Shown piece by piece: positions 59,395 to 64,000 of a stretch of 64,000 bases of DNA (position 1 is the stretch's first letter; each line of letters begins with the position of its first letter). The stretch spans positions 1 to 64,000 of the forward strand of contig JAIOQA010000173.1 of assembly GCA_021413675.1 (NCBI GenBank), in the 5' to 3' direction. The DNA comes from Deltaproteobacteria bacterium (GTDB taxonomy: Bacteria > Myxococcota_A > Polyangia > Haliangiales > Haliangiaceae). The notes under the pieces are model-generated. The model was not told the origin of the DNA and did no database searches. It was given only the letters and a program-made list of their open reading frames with translations. Both the position numbers and the translations under genes were made by a program.

Positions 59395-59808
59395 ATGTCC
59401 GTGTCGGTCGCACCCAAACCCAAGCTGCTGGTCGTCGATGACGAGCCAGACATGCTGGACTTCGTCGAGCGCGTCATGCGCCGTCGGTACGACGTCACCC
59501 GGGTGGCCTCGGCCGACGAGGCCATGGCCGCCCTGGACGGGGGCGACTTCGACGTCCTCATCACCGATCAGAAGATGCCCCGGATGTCGGGGCTCGAGAT
59601 GCTGGACCGGATCGCCGACCAGCACCCACGCCTGGTCCGGATCCTGCTGTCGGGGTTCACCGACATGCCCGACATCCAGCGGGCGGTCGAACGGGCCACG
59701 GTCCACGCCTACGTGCTCAAGCCCGTGGATTCGCAGAAGCTCCTGGCCGCGGTCGAACACGCCCACCGGGTCCGGGACGGCGCGCCGTTCGTACCGCCGG
59801 TGGACTGA
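59395..59808 (+). CDS. Single-domain response regulator
   Basis: 137 residues, one receiver with a short tail. Phospho-Asp58 (LITDQKMPRMSG), DDEPDM acid pocket at 15-20 and Lys109 (YVLKPVDS). No output domain. Divergent from the HATPase gene, so a phosphotransfer or scaffold link to that locus is possible; it could also serve the hybrid kinase elsewhere. Convergent with the TonB receptor, 15 bases away. Confidence 0.9.
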   Translation: MSVSVAPKPKLLVVDDEPDMLDFVERVMRRRYDVTRVASADEAMAALDGGDFDVLITDQKMPRMSGLEMLDRIADQHPRLVRILLSGFTDMPDIQRAVERATVHAYVLKPVDSQKLLAAVEHAHRVRDGAPFVPPVD

Positions 59809-59823
59809 CGCTGGCGGTGACCT

Positions 59824-62328
59824 TCAGTACTGGTAGGTCGCCTGGACGTAGGCCTTGAAGTCCTCGTACGGGTTGGCCTGGAACTCGAGGCGGGGCTCGT
59901 AGTCGCTGAACGGGTCGGGCTGGTAGTTGCGCGCGTTGAACGCGTTGTAGACGGTCGCCCGGATCCGGAAGCGGCGGCTCGCGGTGTAGTCGACGCCGAC
60001 CGTGACGTCCGCAGAAGCCGGGATCCGATCGAGCACCAGGTCGGACGGCGTGGTCGTAACCGAGGTGGTGCTCAGGCTCGAGCAGTTCGCCGACGACACC
60101 ACCTGATCGAACTCGTTGTAGCAGGTGTTGCGGTACTCGATCATGCGGTTGGGATCCTCGAGCGATCCGATGACCCGCAGGTTGGTGGTCGCGGTCAGCT
60201 TGCCGTCGATGAGGTTGAACACCGCGGCCAGGTTGAACCAGTTCTCGGGCAGCGCGCGCTGCACGCCGCGGTCGGCGGTGTCGACGCGCAGCCAGGTGTA
60301 GCCCAGCTCGATGCGGTGCCCGCCCTGCACGTAGAGCTTGCCGAGGAACTCACCCGAGGTCATCCCGCGGTCGGCGACGTTGTTGTAGCGGCCGCCGACG
60401 ATCTGGATGAAGTTGTGGATCTTCGTGTACGAGGCGTCGGCGCGGAAGCTGAGCTCGCGGATCCGGCGGTCGCCCTTGAAGATACGAGCGTTGACCTCGG
60501 CCTGCTCGGCCGACGAGGTCTCGACCTTCAGGTCCTCGCGACCGTCGAGCTGCACGGCCTCGCCGTTCGACGCGACGTTGTTGAACACCGGGGGCCGGAA
60601 GCCCTGGGCCAGGTTAAGCTTGGCGTGCCAGCCCGGGATGAAGTTGTAGACCGCGGTGCCCGAGGCGGTGAGCTGCGGCGTATACGACTGCTTGCCCAGC
60701 GCCGCCGGGGCGACCTGCAAGCGGGCGCCGGCGTCGAGGATGAGCTTCTTGTTGGGACGCCACTGCGGATCGACGTAGGCACCGAGCACCGTGCGGCTGG
60801 TCGGGAAGATCGCGGTCAGCGGGCAGCCCGGGATCGGCACGTCGTTGCCCGAGGCCTTGTCGATCATGCGGGGGCACAGCAGCGGGAGGCGATCGAGCTG
60901 CTGGTAGTACGGCGTGAGGAACGTCGCCTGGACGCCCTGGCCCTGACGCGACGTGGTCACGTCGTTCGGCATCCACTCGGTGAACGCCTCGGCACCGTAG
61001 AGGAGACGCGCGTTGTGCGGCAGCTCGACGTCGCCGTCGATCGCGCCGCCGACGCGGTAGCTGGTGAGATCGAGGTTGAAGCCAAGGCCACCCTCGAGCA
61101 GCCCGGGCACCGGCAGCAGCACCTGGATGGGCTCGAACCGCCGGACGAACTGGATGCCGTAGCCCTTGATCGCGATGCCGGCCTTGCCCTTGGCCAGGCG
61201 CGCCCGGTACTCGCCGACGACGTAGCGGTCGAAGTAGTTGGTGTTGTGGTCGCGGCCCTTGCGACCGCGATCGAGGCACTTGTCGGTGGGATCGAAGTCA
61301 GTGCCCGGCGGGCAGTACGGCATGCCGGTCGAGGGATCGACGGCGTTGTCCTCGCCGAGGTGCTCGCGCAGCACGTCGCCCGGGAAGCCGAGCGGCATGT
61401 GGCGATCGAGGAAGGGCACCTGAGCGCGGATCTGCAGCTTGCCGAGCGTCAGCTTGCCGTCGAACGACCAGATGAACGATCGCGCAGGGCTCGCGGTCGT
61501 GAGCGGTCCGAACAGCACCGGCGAGTTCGGCTGCGGCAGCGGCGCCGAGAACAGCTGGTTCGAGATCTGGTAGGCCGGGCCGTCGAAGGTCTCGAAGCTG
61601 CCGTGCAGGAACAGCTTGGCCTTGCCGTGCGCGATGTCCGGGTTGCCGTACATCACGTACGCCCGGGCCATCCGGCGATCACCCGGGCCGTCGCCCAGCG
61701 TCACGCCGGTCTCGACGCCGTCGACGTCGTCGGCGTCCTTGGTGATGACGTTCAAGATACCGAGCAGCGAGTTGGAGCCCCAGAGCACACCGCCCGGGCC
61801 GGTGATCATCTCGACGCGCTTGATCGTCTCGATCGGCTGGGTGCGACTCAGGGTCGCGATGTTCACGACCGGCTCGAACAGCGACGTGCCGTCGTGGAGG
61901 AACTGCACGGCCTGGACCTGACCGCGGACCAGGGCGGTCGGGAACTGGTTGTAGATGACGCCGGCGCGCATCCACCCCGGGACCGTGTCGAGGATCTGCT
62001 CGAGCGTGGAGTGCTGCCGGTCCTGGATCTCGTCACCGGTGACGACCGTGACGATCGCCGGCGCCTCCTGGACGGTCGTGACGCCCTTCGCGGCGCTCTG
62101 GACGACGTTGGCGAGATCGAGCTGATCGTCGAGCGTCGGGCCCGAGCTGGTGCCCGCGCCGCTGTCGAGCACGAGCGTCGGGATCTCGATGTCGATCGGC
62201 TCGGCCTGGTCGGGCTGTGCGCGCACCAGGGCGGGTGCGAGGCCGAGCGCGAGCCCGACAGCGACCGCGGGTGCCGCGCCGCGAGGGCGGCGCTTGGGAG
62301 TGTTCCGCACGTCCTGCCTCCGGGTCAT
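59824..62328 (-). CDS. TonB-dependent outer-membrane receptor
   Basis: 834 residues. Sec signal (RGAAPAVAVGLALGLAPALV), then a linker, plug domain about 85-205 (APAIVTVVTGDEIQDRQHST, TGPGGVLWGSNSLLGILNVI) and a 22-strand-type barrel ending with an aromatic strand AYVQATYQY. The TonB box (PIDIEIPTLVL) is approximate. It imports iron complexes or another large ligand using TonB energy. Its ATG overlaps the stop of the upstream OmpA-like gene by four bases (ATGA). No dedicated regulator or siderophore gene adjoins it. Confidence 0.92.
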   Translation of the reverse strand: MTRRQDVRNTPKRRPRGAAPAVAVGLALGLAPALVRAQPDQAEPIDIEIPTLVLDSGAGTSSGPTLDDQLDLANVVQSAAKGVTTVQEAPAIVTVVTGDEIQDRQHSTLEQILDTVPGWMRAGVIYNQFPTALVRGQVQAVQFLHDGTSLFEPVVNIATLSRTQPIETIKRVEMITGPGGVLWGSNSLLGILNVITKDADDVDGVETGVTLGDGPGDRRMARAYVMYGNPDIAHGKAKLFLHGSFETFDGPAYQISNQLFSAPLPQPNSPVLFGPLTTASPARSFIWSFDGKLTLGKLQIRAQVPFLDRHMPLGFPGDVLREHLGEDNAVDPSTGMPYCPPGTDFDPTDKCLDRGRKGRDHNTNYFDRYVVGEYRARLAKGKAGIAIKGYGIQFVRRFEPIQVLLPVPGLLEGGLGFNLDLTSYRVGGAIDGDVELPHNARLLYGAEAFTEWMPNDVTTSRQGQGVQATFLTPYYQQLDRLPLLCPRMIDKASGNDVPIPGCPLTAIFPTSRTVLGAYVDPQWRPNKKLILDAGARLQVAPAALGKQSYTPQLTASGTAVYNFIPGWHAKLNLAQGFRPPVFNNVASNGEAVQLDGREDLKVETSSAEQAEVNARIFKGDRRIRELSFRADASYTKIHNFIQIVGGRYNNVADRGMTSGEFLGKLYVQGGHRIELGYTWLRVDTADRGVQRALPENWFNLAAVFNLIDGKLTATTNLRVIGSLEDPNRMIEYRNTCYNEFDQVVSSANCSSLSTTSVTTTPSDLVLDRIPASADVTVGVDYTASRRFRIRATVYNAFNARNYQPDPFSDYEPRLEFQANPYEDFKAYVQATYQY

Positions 62329-64000
62329 GGCGCCCTCTGCTGGGACTTGATGAAGTCGACGCGCTCGTTGAGCGGGTCATCTGGCGGGTTGTTGCCGAGC
62401 GGACGATCGGAGCCGAGGCCAACCGCCTGGAGCTGCGCGAGCGGCACACCCTGCGCGACGAGGTAGTCGAGCACCGCCTGCGCGCGCCGCGAGCTGAGCG
62501 CCTTGTCCGCCTTCTTCTGACGGGCGATCACGCCGGCGTTCTTGGACCTGGTGCCGAGCGCGACGTGGACCTCGACGCGGACCGTGAGGCCGCGATCCTT
62601 GATGAGCTGGCCGACCTGGCCGAGGATCACCTTCGACGCGTTGGTCAGGGTCGCGGTGTTGCCGCCGAACTCGATCTTGTTGCCGCGCAGGTTGATGCGA
62701 TCCGCGGCCTCCTCGGGCCCGGTCTGGGTGCGCGTGTCGGGGCAGCCGTCGTCGTCGTCGACGCCGTTGACCGTCTCGGGATCGTTCGGGCACTTGTCGG
62801 TGCCGTCGGGGAAGCCATCGCCATCGTTGTCTTCCTCGGGGCAACCGTCGTCGTCCTCGTAGCCGTCGAGGTCTTCCTTGTCGTTCGGGCACTTGTCGGT
62901 GACGTCCGGGATGCTGTCGCCGTCGTTGTCGCGATCCGGGCATCCGTCGTCGTCCTGGAAGTCGTCCTTGTCCTCGGGCTCGTTGGCGCAGGCGTCGTTG
63001 ACGTCGGGCACGCCGTCGCCGTCGTTGTCGAGCTCGGGGCAACCGTCGTCGTCCTGGTAGCCGTCGCGATCCTCGGGATCGTCGGGGCAGACGTCGATCG
63101 TGTCGGGGATCTCGTCGCCGTCCTTGTCGGCGCGCCCGAGATCTCCCGAACCGGCAGGCTGCGGCGACCACACCGCGCCGATCGTGACGTGGAACTGATC
63201 GCCGCGATGGCCGAGGTAGCCAGCGCCGCCCATCACCTGGAGCGCGAGGCTGCCGCTGGCGCGCACGGTGGCGCCGGCGACCGCGTAGCTGGCGAAGTCA
63301 CCGGCCTTGCCGCCGGCGAAGTAGTCCGAGGACATCAGCGAGCTGCAGCGGCGGCCATCGGCGGCCGCGCAATCGCCGAGCGACGCGGCGGTCAGCGGGA
63401 TGAAGACGACGTCTTCGACGCCGAGCGCGATGCGCGGCGACAGCTCCCACTGCGCGCCGACGCCGGCCATCAGCTCGGAGCCGACATCGAGCACGACCTT
63501 CGAGTCGAGGTCGGTCTGGGTGTTCGGATCGTAGGCCTCGAGCACGGTGCGCTTGCGCAGCCGCGCGCCGAGGTTTGCGACGATGCGCGTCGACTTGATC
63601 TTGTCGAGGCGGTAGTCGATCGCGAGCTTGGGCTCGATGACCGGGCCGGCGTCGCCGAGGAACATCTGGTCCTCGCCGAACGGTACGCCCGCGGTGACGA
63701 TCAGCGCCGAGGATAGGCTCTTGCTCGTGGTCAGCGCGTACTTCGCAGTCACGCGCACGTCGAGCGGCCCCGAACGCATCTCGCTCGAGTTGTTCGACGC
63801 GACGCTCGAGGACTGCGACGGATCGAGGTTGGTGAGCGGCCGCAGCGACAGGAGGCCGGTCGACGGCACCGCCATCGACGAGTCCAGGCTGTACCGCCCG
63901 CGCTTGCCGTAGCCCGCGGCCGGCGCCGCGCGGTACGCCGCGGCGTCGAAGCCGATCGTCAGGCGCTGGCTCAGCGCGAGGGCGAAGGTGAAGTCGAGGG
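62325..64000 (-). CDS. OmpA-like protein with four thrombospondin-type-3 repeats, 5' end beyond window
   Basis: At least 558 residues, in frame to the window edge, so its start lies outside (an internal ATG at 63875 is not used as start because coding quality continues beyond). N-terminal part is a beta-barrel outer-membrane region (SLDSSMAVPSTGLLSLRPL). Four Ca-binding repeats of 33 residues (DNDGDGVPDVNDAC type) follow, then an OmpA-C domain (ALSSRRAQAVLDYLVAQGVP, and DPLNERVDF instead of the usual NRRV) that binds peptidoglycan. Stop overlaps the TonB receptor start, suggesting a coupled operon. Confidence 0.9.
   Translation of the reverse strand, partial: LDFTFALALSQRLTIGFDAAAYRAAPAAGYGKRGRYSLDSSMAVPSTGLLSLRPLTNLDPSQSSSVASNNSSEMRSGPLDVRVTAKYALTTSKSLSSALIVTAGVPFGEDQMFLGDAGPVIEPKLAIDYRLDKIKSTRIVANLGARLRKRTVLEAYDPNTQTDLDSKVVLDVGSELMAGVGAQWELSPRIALGVEDVVFIPLTAASLGDCAAADGRRCSSLMSSDYFAGGKAGDFASYAVAGATVRASGSLALQVMGGAGYLGHRGDQFHVTIGAVWSPQPAGSGDLGRADKDGDEIPDTIDVCPDDPEDRDGYQDDDGCPELDNDGDGVPDVNDACANEPEDKDDFQDDDGCPDRDNDGDSIPDVTDKCPNDKEDLDGYEDDDGCPEEDNDGDGFPDGTDKCPNDPETVNGVDDDDGCPDTRTQTGPEEAADRINLRGNKIEFGGNTATLTNASKVILGQVGQLIKDRGLTVRVEVHVALGTRSKNAGVIARQKKADKALSSRRAQAVLDYLVAQGVPLAQLQAVGLGSDRPLGNNPPDDPLNERVDFIKSQQRAP
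62733..63128 (-). repeat. Four 33-residue (99-base) thrombospondin-type-3 repeats
   Basis: Units start DKDGDEIPD, DNDGDGVPD, DNDGDSIPD and DNDGDGFPD and each carries a DDDGCP end. Homologous but not identical DNA; Ca-binding acidic loops. Confidence 0.85.

Overview
The window is very GC-rich DNA (most 60-base lines I counted are near 70-75% G+C). It is densely packed with genes that mostly use GTG/ATG starts, with many 1-4 base overlaps. Several features point to a myxobacterium-type organism (Myxococcota; inference, no marker gene such as rRNA is present): a MYXO-CTERM-like C-terminal sorting tail, many small lipoproteins, Ser/Thr kinases with PEGA tails, thrombospondin-type-3 OmpA proteins and bactofilin beside ATP synthase. 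No tRNA, rRNA, CRISPR array, insertion sequence or integrase was recognised.

Layout. 1-12.6 kb: lipoproteins, an M3 oligopeptidase, MiaE-type tRNA hydroxylase, a hybrid sensor kinase, an S41-like protease, a membrane-anchored AraC regulator, an M91/NleD-like zinc protease, and a LysR gene divergent from an epimerase. 12.6-26.2 kb: a giant secreted protein ending in three cysteine-bearing SLH-like repeats, bacteriohemerythrin, a SnoaL-like lipoprotein divergent from LysR, an epimerase fused to a helical domain, an acyl-CoA dehydrogenase divergent from a short-chain dehydrogenase around a FadR-like palindrome, a cupredoxin-like protein and an outer-membrane protein. 26.3-35.2 kb: a complete Wsp-type chemosensory cluster. 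Its order is wspA-B-C-D-E-F on the minus strand with wspR convergent on the plus strand. By homology it couples a methyl-accepting receptor to c-di-GMP synthesis.

35.2-45.8 kb is the accessory-looking part. It holds two paralogous Uma2 nucleases, a small membrane protein with an ECF sigma factor, a GH114 glycosidase, a MYXO-CTERM protein, a decayed enoyl-CoA hydratase, an ATP-grasp protein, a DHFR-like protein and an isolated gene of clearly lower GC with a PD-(D/E)XK nuclease domain. 45.8-52.3 kb: the F1 and b/b' genes of ATP synthase, with a strong sigma-70-like promoter and a candidate terminator; the a and c subunit genes are not in the window. 52.4-64 kb: bactofilin, lipoproteins, a DUF4419 protein, a Ser/Thr kinase with an ATPase/receiver-like partner, a lone receiver, and a coupled OmpA/TonB-receptor pair running off the end.

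The most unusual cross-window signal is a TANNNT hexamer placed 6-9 bases before the start codon of at least thirteen genes on both strands, mostly without a Shine-Dalgarno sequence. This suggests widespread leaderless transcription. The best candidates for undescribed biology are the low-GC nuclease gene, the ATP synthase b subunit with a large exported repeat-rich extension, and the cysteine-bearing SLH repeats.
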